Shown here: piece after piece, positions 42,149 to 50,717 of the stretch
How the letters are laid out: every line of letters starts with the position of its first letter
Numbering within the stretch: position 1 is the stretch's first letter
Source: Geomonas oryzisoli
GTDB lineage: Bacteria > Desulfobacterota > Desulfuromonadia > Geobacterales > Geobacteraceae
Length of the DNA: 64,000 nt
Assembly (NCBI RefSeq): GCF_018986915.1
Contig: NZ_CP076723.1
Span: 1,893,501-1,957,500, forward strand
Direction: 5' to 3'
Notes under the pieces: model-generated
Databases searched by the model: none
The model's input: the letters and a program-made list of their open reading frames with translations, nothing else
What the model was told of the DNA's origin: nothing
Program-made: the position numbers and the translations under genes

Positions 42149-43867
42149 ATGAAACCAGTCACACACAGAAGCTGGCGGGCCAGGGAGGCGGACGCGGACA
42201 CGGTCGCCGCTCTCGCCCGCACCGGAATTCACCCGCTCCTGGCGCGCCTCTTGGCCCACCGCGGGATCTGCGCTCCCGACGACGCCGATGCCTACCTGAA
42301 CCCGGTGCTGTCACGTCTGCACGACCCCATGACCATGGCCGGGATGGAACAGGCCGTGGCGCGGCTGGTCCGGGCCCTCAAAGCGGGCGAACGCGTCTGC
42401 GTGCACGGCGACTACGACGTGGACGGCGTCACCTCGTGCGCACTCCTGATCAGCTTCTTCCAAAAGATCGGTCTCGACTGCTGCCACTATATTCCCAAGC
42501 GCCTAACCGAAGGGTACGGCCTCTCCGAGCAGGGTGTGGCCGCTGCGGCCCGCGCCGGCGCCACCGTGCTGGTCACCGTCGACTGCGGTATCACGGCAGT
42601 TAACGAGGCGCGGCTGTGCCGGGACGCGGGGCTCGACCTCATCGTCACCGACCACCATATGCCCGGCGACACACTCCCGGATGCCTGCGCCGTCATCAAC
42701 CCGCTGCAGCCCGGCTGCACCTTCCCCTTCAAATCGCTGGCCGGCGTCGGGGTCGCCTTCCACCTGCTGGTGGCGCTGCGCGCCCGGCTGCGCGCCGACG
42801 GTCACTTCGCCCGCATGGGCGAGCCCGATCTCAAGGAATACCTCGACCTGGTGGCGCTGGGAACCATCGCCGACGTGGTTCCCCTTTTGGGCATTAACCG
42901 GGTGCTGGTCAGCTACGGCCTGAAGCAGCTCTGCGCAGGCAACCGCCCCGGCCTCGAGGCGCTGAAGGAGGTGGCCGGGATCACCGGGGAGATCGGCTGC
43001 GGCGCGGTCGGTTTCCGCATGGCCCCGCGCATCAACGCGGCCGGCCGTCTGGAGGATGCCTCCCTGGGGCTGGAACTGCTCTTGTGTCGCGATCCCCAGC
43101 GTGCCCGCGACATCGCCCGCGAGCTGGACGAGGCCAACACGGAGCGCCAGGCCCTGGAGCGGGCGACCTTCGAGGAGGCGCGCGCCATGCTGGAACAGGG
43201 AGCGTGCCGCGGCAGAAAGAGCATCGTACTCGGTTCGGAGGAGTGGCACCCCGGCGTGATCGGTATCGTCGCCTCGCGCATCGTCGAACTGTTCCACCGT
43301 CCCGCGATCCTGTTCGCCTTCGACGGGGAGACCGGAAGGGGCTCGGGACGCAGCATCTCACGGTTCCATCTGCTCGATGCCATCAAAAGCTGTGCCGACC
43401 ACCTGCTGCGCTTCGGGGGACACAGCCATGCGGCGGGCCTCTCCATCGCGCAGCAGGAGCTGGAGCGTTTCGCGCTTCGCTTCGACGAGGCGGCACAGGA
43501 GACGCTGGACGCTGACGCCCTCATCCCGACTCTCTCCTTCGATCTGGAGCTCGACAGCGACGAGATCACCGCGGATCTGGTACGGCGGTTGGAGCAGATG
43601 AAGCCGTTCGGCATGGGGAATCCGGAACCCCTTTTCGTGCTCAAAGGTGCGGAGGTGCTGGAGAGCCGGGTGCTCAAGGGAGGGCACCTGAAACTGAAGG
43701 TGGGGCAGGGGGGGAAGAGCCTCGATGCCATCGGTTTCGGTCTGGCCGAGGCCGGTCTGCCGCAGGGGAGGGTGGACCTGCTGTTCTCCCCGGGCATCAA
43801 CGTTTGGAACGGCAGGAGTTCCCTGCAGCTTACCGTCAAGGACCTGCGCGCGGAGGGGACGTGCTGA
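42149..43867 (+). CDS. recJ: Single-stranded-DNA-specific exonuclease RecJ
   Basis: DHH-family 5'-3' exonuclease for recombination and mismatch repair. The metal motifs GDYDVDGVTS, VDCGITA and IVTDHHMP are present. The later DHHA1 region has GIVASRIVE, with RFGGHSHAAGLSI. An OB fold closes the protein. The length is 572 aa from the ATG at 42149, preceded by GGAGGAGGG; an earlier in-frame start at 42116 lacks support. A weak -10 (TATGAT at 42111) lies upstream. Its end overlaps the cation transporter start by seven bases. Confidence 0.95.
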   Translation: MKPVTHRSWRAREADADTVAALARTGIHPLLARLLAHRGICAPDDADAYLNPVLSRLHDPMTMAGMEQAVARLVRALKAGERVCVHGDYDVDGVTSCALLISFFQKIGLDCCHYIPKRLTEGYGLSEQGVAAAARAGATVLVTVDCGITAVNEARLCRDAGLDLIVTDHHMPGDTLPDACAVINPLQPGCTFPFKSLAGVGVAFHLLVALRARLRADGHFARMGEPDLKEYLDLVALGTIADVVPLLGINRVLVSYGLKQLCAGNRPGLEALKEVAGITGEIGCGAVGFRMAPRINAAGRLEDASLGLELLLCRDPQRARDIARELDEANTERQALERATFEEARAMLEQGACRGRKSIVLGSEEWHPGVIGIVASRIVELFHRPAILFAFDGETGRGSGRSISRFHLLDAIKSCADHLLRFGGHSHAAGLSIAQQELERFALRFDEAAQETLDADALIPTLSFDLELDSDEITADLVRRLEQMKPFGMGNPEPLFVLKGAEVLESRVLKGGHLKLKVGQGGKSLDAIGFGLAEAGLPQGRVDLLFSPGINVWNGRSSLQLTVKDLRAEGTC

Positions 43868-44760
43868 GGACCGACCGCTTCAACAAGGCCGACCGGGTCA
43901 TCCGGATCGGGTTCTGGGCCAACGCGGTGCTGATGGTCGTCAAACTCGCCGCCGGCCATTTCGGGCATTCCGAGGCGGTGTTTGCCGACGGCGTGGAAAG
44001 TGCCTGCGACTTCATCGCCATCGGCATGACCCTGATCGCCCTTAAAGTCGGGCGCAAGCCCTACGATTCGGACCACCCCTACGGCCACGGCAAGGTGGAA
44101 AGCCTCTCCGCCATCTTCGTTTCGCTCGTGATCGCGGCGACCGGCGGCTGGATTCTCTACGGCGCCGCCACCACCATGATCGAGGGGCGCTACGCCACCC
44201 CGGCGCTGCTGGCCGTTTTGGCTGCGGCCGGCACCATCGTGGCAAAAGAAGCCCTGTACCGCTACTCCGTGAAAGTCGGCGGGAGCCTTGGGAGCCCGGC
44301 GCTCCTCGCCATCGCCAAGGATCACAGAAAGGACGCCATCACCTCGGTAGCCACCCTGGTCGGCGTCGGATGCGCCTATTTCGGCGCCGGGATCATGGAC
44401 CCCATAGCGGCAGGTCTCACCTCGCTCTTCATCTTTCACATCGGTTACCAGACATTCCGCACCTCCGCCCACGAGCTCATGGACGGCCAGCCCGAGCAGT
44501 CCATCCTGGACGCCATCGCGCAGCTGGCGCGTGGCGTGGAAGGGGTGGACCAGGTGCACGAAATCAGGGCGCGCCACTCCGGACAGTACCTGATCGTGGA
44601 CCTGAAGCTCGACATGCCGCCCGAAATGACGGTAAAGCGTTCCCACGACATAGCGACCGAAGTGAAGCGCCGCATCTTCGACCATTTCAGCAACGTGGGC
44701 GACGTGATGATACACATAAACCCCTCCGACGAACCTCACGAAGACCTGATCCGTCTTTAG
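43861..44760 (+). CDS. Cation diffusion facilitator (CDF) family transporter
   Basis: Inner-membrane divalent-metal/proton antiporter, usually for zinc, iron or manganese efflux. There are six predicted helices. Metal-site residues appear in EAVFADGVESACDF (TM2, D-x3-D type with a Glu) and IAKDHRKDAITSV (TM5 H-x3-D). SDHPYGHGKVE is the family loop, and the C-terminal cytoplasmic domain begins near LMDGQPEQ. The start is GTG at 43861 after GGAGGGGAC, giving 299 aa and overlapping recJ. The metal cannot be assigned from these residues with certainty. Confidence 0.9.
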   Translation: MLRTDRFNKADRVIRIGFWANAVLMVVKLAAGHFGHSEAVFADGVESACDFIAIGMTLIALKVGRKPYDSDHPYGHGKVESLSAIFVSLVIAATGGWILYGAATTMIEGRYATPALLAVLAAAGTIVAKEALYRYSVKVGGSLGSPALLAIAKDHRKDAITSVATLVGVGCAYFGAGIMDPIAAGLTSLFIFHIGYQTFRTSAHELMDGQPEQSILDAIAQLARGVEGVDQVHEIRARHSGQYLIVDLKLDMPPEMTVKRSHDIATEVKRRIFDHFSNVGDVMIHINPSDEPHEDLIRL

Positions 44761-44806
44761 TTCTCTCTTTGTTTCTCCCCGACGCCGTATCCTAGTATCC
44801 CTGCAC

Positions 44807-44820
44807 GTGATTTTAATCAC
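44807..44820. promoter_or_regulatory. CRP/FNR-like dyad before the multiheme cytochrome
   Basis: GTGATTTTAATCAC is a 6-bp perfect inverted repeat with two central T, matching the TGAT-N4-ATCA core of FNR-type sites. It is centred about 50 bases before the predicted transcription start. Confidence 0.5.
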
Positions 44821-44827
44821 AACTTTC

Positions 44828-44857
44828 TTGACAGACAGTCGCCATAGGTAGTATTAA
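44828..44857 (+). promoter_or_regulatory. Promoter of the 12-heme cytochrome gene
   Basis: Consensus TTGACA (44828-44833), 18-bp spacer, TATTAA (44852-44857), start near 44864. The leader of about 35 bases ends in GGGGAGG before the ATG. Confidence 0.6.
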
Positions 44858-44898
44858 GACCAGTCGATTGTAGTGAATACACTGTTATTTGGGGAGGA

Positions 44899-45738
44899 AT
44901 GATGAAAAAGAGTACCCTGTCGCTGGTCATCGCGGCCTTGATTCTCGTCGCTTCCACGGCCTTTGCTGCCAAGATGGCGACCGTTGACATCCCGGTTAAA
45001 GCCGAGCTTTACGCGACGGCCCCGGCTGCGCTCACCCCGCAGCAATGTGCCCAGTGCCACACCGGCGCGTTCAACGGGCTCAAGAATGCCGGCGGCAAAC
45101 ACCGCTTCGACTGCCAGGCCTGCCACACCGTAATCCACGCCTACAACCCGAAGAAGGCCAACTACGACGAAGTGATGCCGAAGTGCGCTTCCTGCCACAC
45201 CGACATCCACGGCCCGGCCAACAAGGATTGCGCAAGCTGCCATAACAACCCGCACACCCCGCGCAAAGTCGCCATGACCCAGAGGCTTGCCACAACCTGC
45301 GCCACCTGCCACGCCGAAGAGAAGGCGGAGCTGGTAAAATTCCCGAGCAAGCACACCAACGTCTCCTGCGACCGCTGCCATACCTCGCACGGCTTCAAGC
45401 CGTCCTGCTTCATGTGCCACAAGCCGCACTACAAGGATCAGGCGATCGAAGCCTGTGCCAAGTGCCACTCCGTACATAAGCCGAAGCTGGTGACCTACCA
45501 GGGTACCGACTGGAACCAGACCTGTGCTTCCTGCCACAGCAAGGTGGCCGCGAAGCTGTTCAACTCCAAGGCCCGTCACTCCAAGGTTGCCTGCGCTTCC
45601 TGCCACAAGTCCAAGCACGGCTACATCCCGCAGTGCACCGAGTGCCACAAGGCTCCGCACCCGGCGTCGATCCTGGCCCGCTTCCCGAACTGCCTGGGCT
45701 GCCACCTCGACGTCCACGACCTGCCCAGCATGAAGTAG
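44899..45738 (+). CDS. Periplasmic 12-heme c-type cytochrome
   Basis: A 279-aa secreted protein with a signal peptide (about 1-23, ending AFAAK) and twelve CxxCH motifs, beginning CAQCH, CQACH, CASCH, CASCH and ending CTECH, CLGCH. That is one heme per about 21 residues of mature protein. Extra His residues (for example in HTVIH, HTDIH, HTSHGF, HKPHYK, HSVHK) could serve as distal ligands. Such cytochromes carry electrons across the periplasm in metal-reducing Geobacter. There is no lipobox, so it is probably soluble. A second ATG follows the first. It has its own promoter and a strong terminator, so it is a single-gene transcript; its redox partners are not apparent. Confidence 0.93.
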   Translation: MMKKSTLSLVIAALILVASTAFAAKMATVDIPVKAELYATAPAALTPQQCAQCHTGAFNGLKNAGGKHRFDCQACHTVIHAYNPKKANYDEVMPKCASCHTDIHGPANKDCASCHNNPHTPRKVAMTQRLATTCATCHAEEKAELVKFPSKHTNVSCDRCHTSHGFKPSCFMCHKPHYKDQAIEACAKCHSVHKPKLVTYQGTDWNQTCASCHSKVAAKLFNSKARHSKVACASCHKSKHGYIPQCTECHKAPHPASILARFPNCLGCHLDVHDLPSMK

Positions 45739-45765
45739 GCAAAACTGCTGCAACCATCTGCACCG

Positions 45766-45798
45766 AAAAGGCCCCGGGAGAAATTCCGGGGCCTTTTT
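45766..45798 (+). terminator. Terminator of the cytochrome gene
   Basis: GGCCCCGG and CCGGGGCC arms with an AGAAATT-type loop, A-run before and five T after. Confidence 0.88.
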
Positions 45799-45804
45799 AC
45801 GTTA

Positions 45805-45834
45805 GGGGACTGGCTCCGCCAGGTGCCTGTCCCC
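45805..45834 (+). repeat. Dispersed 30-bp imperfect palindrome, copy 3
   Basis: Identical to copy 2 (6354-6383), including the trailing TTAG. It sits directly after the cytochrome terminator. From 45835 to 46161 I see no gene or clear signal except the ribosome-binding site of the next gene. Confidence 0.9.
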
Positions 45835-46161
45835 TTAGTGCTGTGCTGTGGGAGGTGGTTGAGCTGACAGGAGCGTTCCGCTACCCTCTCCTCCAGACCG
45901 TACAAAGATGTCTTGCATCCCTTCCCCTAGACAAAGTAAACTGCTCTGGGTTTGCCGCGGATTTCTTGCGGCGAATCGCGGGTTTGGCTGGCGAATTGGT
46001 GACCTCCGTCACAAAAAATAACCGATCTCTCCTGTATTCTGGCTCCTGTCGTGCTCACCGGACGGCAGCGTGATGCCCCTTCCCGAACCGCTGCTTGCCA
46101 AGAACATCAACCGCAGTCCTAACTGAAAATCTGTGGCAGCACAGATCTTAAAAGGAAGCTC

Positions 46162-47556
46162 GTGCGCGTTATTCTCCTGATACTCCTGTTGTTCTCGCTG
46201 TTTTCCCCTCTCAAAGTGCAGGCCATGGTCGATCCCGCGACATCCGCGCCCCTTTCGACTGCGAACCTGGACCTCCTGTTGGAGCGGGCCATGTCCGATA
46301 ACCTCATCGCCGGAGGCGTCGTGGTGGTCGGCAACCACGAGGGGATCATCGCCACCGCCGCCCGCGGCCAGGTCAGCGGCAGCGCCAGCGCACCGGCCAT
46401 CACCGACCGGACCCTCTTCGACGTCGCCTCGCTCACCAAGGTGATCGCCACCACTCCGGCCGTAATCAAGCTCATCGACGAAGGGCGCATCTCCGTTACC
46501 GATCCGCTTTCCCGCTGGTTTCCCGAGTTTGCCGGTACCGACAAGGAGAACATCACCATTCTGCACCTGATGACCCATACCTCCGGCCTCTCCGACGTCA
46601 TGGTGGGGCAGGGCGGTTCCATCGAAGGGCTGGTCCGCAAGGTCGCCACGCAGCATTTCCGCGGCGCCGGCACCGGCTTCGAGTATGCCGACATCAACTT
46701 CATCCTGCTCGGGGAACTGGTGCATCGGGTTACCGGCGAGAGGCTGGACAGGTTCTGTCGCGAACAGATCTACGAGCCGCTGGGAACCCGCGACACCTCC
46801 TTCCTCCCTTCCCGGGAGGGGAACGATATCGCGCCCACCTCCGGCACCCAGGGGGGCGTGGTGCAGGATGAAAACGCGCGCCGGTTGGGCGGCGTCGCCG
46901 GTCACGCAGGTCTTTTCAGCTCCGCCTACGACCTGGCGCGCTATGCACGCCTCATCCTCGGGCGCGGCACCCTCGACGGTACCCGCATCTTCTCGGAGCA
47001 GGCGGTAACCGAAATGACCACCCCCTACGCCTGCAACAACGGCAGGATCAAGCGGGCCCTTGGGTGGGACGTCGCTTCCCCGTTCTCGGCACCCAAAGGA
47101 AACTACTTTTCCGACGCCTCATTCGGCCATACCGGTTACAGCGGTTCTTCCATCTGGATCGACCCGCAGCAGGATATGTTCGTCATCATGCTGACCAGGC
47201 GGCTCGACTACCACAACGTGCATAACTTCAACCAGTTGCGCAGGAACGTCTCCACCTATGCCGCAGCCGACCTGAAGGGGATAGCCGGTGAGCTGGTCCC
47301 GGTAGCGGAGGAGCAGAAGGTCAGGGCACAGGTCATCCTCGCTGCCGCTGCAGTGGTCAACGAGCCGCGCCGCAGCAGGTTCGCCTCGCTCAAGCTGCGC
47401 GATAACCATCGCGCCGCCAAATGCTCGGTGAAGCCGGGGCGCCGCACCCTGCAGGCGCGCGCAGCGCATCGCGGCACCAAGGTGGCAAAGGTCGCCCGGA
47501 ACGATGCCGGCAAGATGCGCGCCGCCGGTAAAAAGCATCGGCTCGCCAAAAGCTGA
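46162..47556 (+). CDS. Serine hydrolase (beta-lactamase class C / esterase-like) with cationic tail
   Basis: A secreted penicillin-binding-protein-like hydrolase. A signal peptide covers about 1-21 (VILLILLLFSLFSPLKVQA). The active-site S90-L-T-K93 lies in FDVASLTKVIATT, the Y175-A-D replaces the usual Y-x-N, and H323-T-G replaces K-T-G in SFGHTGYSG. This set is typical of class C-like esterases and peptidases rather than true beta-lactamases. The last 64 residues (401-464) hold 21 Lys/Arg against three acidic residues and are not part of the catalytic fold. The start is GTG at 46162 after AAGGAAG. The substrate is unknown. Confidence 0.87.
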   Translation: MRVILLILLLFSLFSPLKVQAMVDPATSAPLSTANLDLLLERAMSDNLIAGGVVVVGNHEGIIATAARGQVSGSASAPAITDRTLFDVASLTKVIATTPAVIKLIDEGRISVTDPLSRWFPEFAGTDKENITILHLMTHTSGLSDVMVGQGGSIEGLVRKVATQHFRGAGTGFEYADINFILLGELVHRVTGERLDRFCREQIYEPLGTRDTSFLPSREGNDIAPTSGTQGGVVQDENARRLGGVAGHAGLFSSAYDLARYARLILGRGTLDGTRIFSEQAVTEMTTPYACNNGRIKRALGWDVASPFSAPKGNYFSDASFGHTGYSGSSIWIDPQQDMFVIMLTRRLDYHNVHNFNQLRRNVSTYAAADLKGIAGELVPVAEEQKVRAQVILAAAAVVNEPRRSRFASLKLRDNHRAAKCSVKPGRRTLQARAAHRGTKVAKVARNDAGKMRAAGKKHRLAKS

Positions 47557-47669
47557 GCCAACGTGCACCGGCAACACCTCTAAGCCGTCACTTCTATCTT
47601 GCTTGCTCTTTGCAACTGTGATAGCATCCTTGAACATTAAATCTTGCACATGTTTATTGGGGGCGCAGC

Positions 47670-47840
47670 ATGCTTGATGAAGATCTTGGGCTTGACCTTG
47701 GTATCCTGTGCCGCTGCTGTGACTGCCGGACTTTTCGGCTCCCAGACACAACCGGGCTGACTGACAGCCAGGTAGCCGGCATCGAAAGATTGTGCAAGCT
47801 TTGCATCGAGAGCAACAAGCAGTATGTCGTCAACAGCTAG
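47670..47840 (+). CDS. Small Cys-rich protein, 56 aa
   Basis: A short open frame with ATG at 47670 and a GGGGGCGC run upstream. It has Cys residues at 14, 16, 17 and 19 (LCRCCDCR) and a later C42-x-x-C45 (LCKLC), an arrangement that could bind zinc or another metal. An acidic N-terminus precedes it. It overlaps the start of the metallophosphoesterase gene by 17 bases, which suggests translational coupling. No family is recognised. Codon use is ordinary for the region, but proof of expression is lacking. Confidence 0.5.
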   Translation: MLDEDLGLDLGILCRCCDCRTFRLPDTTGLTDSQVAGIERLCKLCIESNKQYVVNS

Positions 47841-48651
47841 AATTTCAATCCTGGGCAGCGGGGCACTGACCGGTCTCCCGCTGCTTCTATGTCTGCTTTT
47901 TCCTCCTTTCTGCTACGCCGAAACCCTCTATCAACGCTCCATTGCCATGCTCGAGCAGAAGGCGCTCCAGACCGCGCCCGACGACTACCGCTTCGTGGTC
48001 ATGGGGGACAGCCGTTCCAACGACGCCATATTCATCAAGGCACTGCGCAGGGCGGCAGGCTTCAGGCCGCTTTTCATCCTGCACGGTGGCGACTATTCCA
48101 CCGAAGGTGGGGAGGAAGAGACTGCCAACTTCCTGTCCCTGCTGGAGAGAAACGCCCCCGGCACCCCTGTTTTCGTGGTGCCGGGCAACCACGAGAACCC
48201 CGACGTGTTCGAGAAGGAGATCGGTCCGCCCCGTTTCGCTTTCTCCATGCCGCGGCTCGGTCTGAAGGTCATCGCCCTCGACAATTCGCAGAAAGTACTG
48301 GCTCCGGTGGACCTCGACTATCTCAAGAAGGAGCTCGCCTCCGCACCCGGCGCCACCTTCGTTGCCATGCATATTCCTCCCGAAACCAAACGCTGGCGCG
48401 GCCACACCTTCACCCGGGGCGCCGCCGAGCTGGAGCGGATCGTTGCCGCCGGGCCGGCCGTTCAGGGGCTTTTTTTCGCCCACTCCCATCTCTATGATGC
48501 CGACGTGTTCGGCGGCGTGCCCGCCTTCATCTCGGGCGGTGCCGGTGCGCCGCTGGTGTGGTTCAGCCGCTACGGCGAAAGGGTGAACCATATCATCGTG
48601 GTCCACGTGCAGAAGGGGAGAGCGAGCTACCAGATGGTGCAGCTCAAGTGA
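47824..48651 (+). CDS. Secreted calcineurin-like metallophosphoesterase
   Basis: The N-terminal signal sequence (about 1-32, GALTGLPLLLCLLFPPFCYA) is followed by a metallophosphoesterase domain. Metal-site motifs are VVMGDSRSN (D-x-R variant of DxH), LHGGDYS, VVPGNHENP, VAMHIPP and FAHSHLYD. The length of 275 aa is compact. Family members cleave phosphomono- or diesters such as nucleotides or phospholipid head groups; the substrate is not predicted. It overlaps both its neighbours (the Cys-rich protein before, the glycosidase after, GTGA), so the three form one translational unit. Confidence 0.87.
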   Translation: MSSTARISILGSGALTGLPLLLCLLFPPFCYAETLYQRSIAMLEQKALQTAPDDYRFVVMGDSRSNDAIFIKALRRAAGFRPLFILHGGDYSTEGGEEETANFLSLLERNAPGTPVFVVPGNHENPDVFEKEIGPPRFAFSMPRLGLKVIALDNSQKVLAPVDLDYLKKELASAPGATFVAMHIPPETKRWRGHTFTRGAAELERIVAAGPAVQGLFFAHSHLYDADVFGGVPAFISGGAGAPLVWFSRYGERVNHIIVVHVQKGRASYQMVQLK

Positions 48652-49871
48652 CCCCCACATCGACCGAGCCTGAAGAGTGTTCCCCGGTGCAGGGTGACCA
48701 GGCGGCGCTGCTCGAAGAGTGCTACCGGCAGGCCCTGTGTCTGCTGCGGGAAAACTCCACACCGGATGGGGTGCTCGCCTCGGCGCGTAACCCGAAGTCG
48801 TCCGGGCGCAACTACGATTCCATCTTCGGTCGCGACGCCGCCATCTGCGCCCTGGGTATGGCCCTTTCCGGCGATGCGGAGCTCCTTGAGTCCGCCCAGG
48901 CCGGCCTGCTCACACTGGCGCGGCACCAGGCACGCAACGGCCAGATCCCCAAGTTCGTCAAACCGGAGTCGGCCGAGGTCGACTTCTGGTACGCGGGGTG
49001 CGTCGATGCCACCATCTGGTGGCTTATCGCGGTCCATTTCCTCGACCGTGTCGCTCCGCAACTCGGCCTGGCCGAGCGGCTCTCCGCCAATGCCGTGCGT
49101 GCCCTGAGCTGGCTGGAATGCCAGGAGCATCAAGGGTGGTACCTCCTTCAGCAAAACGACTGTGCCGACTGGGCGGACATCATGCCGCGCTCCGGTTTCG
49201 TGCTCTATACCAACGCGCTCTGGTACTGGGCCAAAAGGCTTTACGGCCTCCCTACCGCCCGTGAGACCCGCCGCTTCGCCCGGCTCCTCTTCAACCCTTT
49301 CGACAGCGCGGTTCCAGACCAGAAGCGGGTCCGGCTCATGCGCCACTACATCCGCAACGGCTGCCGACCGGGGCCGTTTCTGCTGAGCTACGTTAACTTC
49401 TCATTTTGGGGAGAGGAGATCGACATCTTCGGCAACATCCTTGCCTACCTTACCGGAGTGGGTGCACCTTCCGAAGCGGGCAAGATGGTGGCGGGCGTCA
49501 CCGCCCTGAGCGCCAACAAGCCGCACCCGGTGCGCGTGGTGGGGCACCCGATAGAGGTGGGCTCCCCGTGCTGGCGCCCGTACATGCAGCGACACCGGCA
49601 AAACCTCCCTTGGCAGTACCACAACGGCGGCGCCTGGCCCTTCGTGGGTGGTTTCTGGGTCATCCTGCTGGCGACGCTCGGCGAGCGTTCGCTGGCGCGC
49701 ACCGAGCTGGTAAAAGTAGCCCTCAGCTGCAAGGTTAACGGCTGGGAGTTCAATGAGTGGTTTCAGGGTCAAACGGGCGAGCCGATGGGGATGCTCAGAC
49801 AGTCCTGGAACGCTGCTGTCTATATCCTCGCCTATCGCACGGTCCTGTGCGGTGCCCGCATCTTCGCTTAG
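48648..49871 (+). CDS. GH100-like (alpha/alpha)6 glycoside hydrolase
   Basis: A 407-aa cytoplasmic protein resembling amylo-alpha-1,6-glucosidase and neutral/alkaline invertase (GH100) enzymes. GRDA at 61-64, the WYAGCVDATIWWLIA segment around D120, the DWADIMPRSGFVLYTNALWYW block and YHNGGAWPFVGGFW match conserved GH100 positions. Candidate catalytic acids are D120 and the Asp in DWADIM. Sucrose or alpha-glucan cleavage is possible, but sucrose use is not expected in this group, so storage-glucan or osmolyte turnover is an alternative. The start is GTG at 48648, overlapping the metallophosphoesterase stop; a longer frame to 48558 is unlikely. From 49872 to 50099 I see no gene, only A/T-rich sequence. 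Confidence 0.8.
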   Translation: MTPTSTEPEECSPVQGDQAALLEECYRQALCLLRENSTPDGVLASARNPKSSGRNYDSIFGRDAAICALGMALSGDAELLESAQAGLLTLARHQARNGQIPKFVKPESAEVDFWYAGCVDATIWWLIAVHFLDRVAPQLGLAERLSANAVRALSWLECQEHQGWYLLQQNDCADWADIMPRSGFVLYTNALWYWAKRLYGLPTARETRRFARLLFNPFDSAVPDQKRVRLMRHYIRNGCRPGPFLLSYVNFSFWGEEIDIFGNILAYLTGVGAPSEAGKMVAGVTALSANKPHPVRVVGHPIEVGSPCWRPYMQRHRQNLPWQYHNGGAWPFVGGFWVILLATLGERSLARTELVKVALSCKVNGWEFNEWFQGQTGEPMGMLRQSWNAAVYILAYRTVLCGARIFA

Positions 49872-50099
49872 AGTCAACGGCAAACACGGAAGCTGTTACG
49901 CAAAGCACGCTGAGAATCCGCGAAGGTTCAAAGAAAGACACCACTTTGCTTTCATGACTTTACCTTGCGTACTTCGCGGCCATCTTTTAGTACTTCGCGT
50001 AACCTCTTTTGACTTTTACTTCTTTTTCTCCTTTCGTGGGTGACATTTGCCACTGTGATGATTATTATTGTCCTCATGCCATTCAAGGAGGATTAGATC

Positions 50100-50684
50100 A
50101 TGAAACGCTTGACGTTATTGTTGCTGTCGTTGTTCACCCTTGCCACCCTTTCCGGTTGCGGCTACAACACGATGCAGGCCAAGGAAGAGGCCGTTTTCGC
50201 CGCATGGGGCGATGTCGAGGCTTCCTACCAGCGTCGCGCCGACCTGGTACCCAACCTGGTCGAGGTCGTGAAGGGATACGCCAAGCACGAGGCCGACACC
50301 CTGAAGGCGGTCACCGAGGCGCGCGCCAAGGTGGGGTCGATGCAGGTTTCCAAGGACGCCATCAACGATCCCAAGACCATGCAGAACTTCCAGCAGGCCC
50401 AGTCCCAGTTGAGCGGCGCCCTGTCCCGCCTCATGGTGGTGGTGGAGCGCTACCCGGACCTGAAGGCGAACCAGAACTTCATGGATCTGCAAAACCAGCT
50501 CGAGGGGACCGAGAACAGGATCAACGTGGCGCGCGTGCGCTACAACCAGACGGTACAGGACTTCAACACCACCATCAGGACCTTCCCGAACTCGCTCACC
50601 AACTCCATGATGCTGCACCTGCAGCGCAAGGAGCCGTTCAAGGCCGAAGAGGGAGCCAAGGTGGCGCCCAAGGTCAAGTTCTAA
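50100..50684 (+). CDS. lemA: LemA family lipoprotein
   Basis: A 194-aa LemA-fold protein. The N-terminus ends in a lipobox-like LSGC with Cys20, so it is probably a lipoprotein. The helical LemA body has the family motif [24 protein letters not shown] and [31 protein letters not shown]. The function of LemA is not established. It is commonly followed by TPM-domain proteins, as here, and the three are probably one operon. GGAGG precedes the ATG. Confidence 0.92.
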   Translation: MKRLTLLLLSLFTLATLSGCGYNTMQAKEEAVFAAWGDVEASYQRRADLVPNLVEVVKGYAKHEADTLKAVTEARAKVGSMQVSKDAINDPKTMQNFQQAQSQLSGALSRLMVVVERYPDLKANQNFMDLQNQLEGTENRINVARVRYNQTVQDFNTTIRTFPNSLTNSMMLHLQRKEPFKAEEGAKVAPKVKF

Positions 50685-50717
50685 GGACTTAACCTCAACC
50701 TGCTTCTGAGGCGTAGC

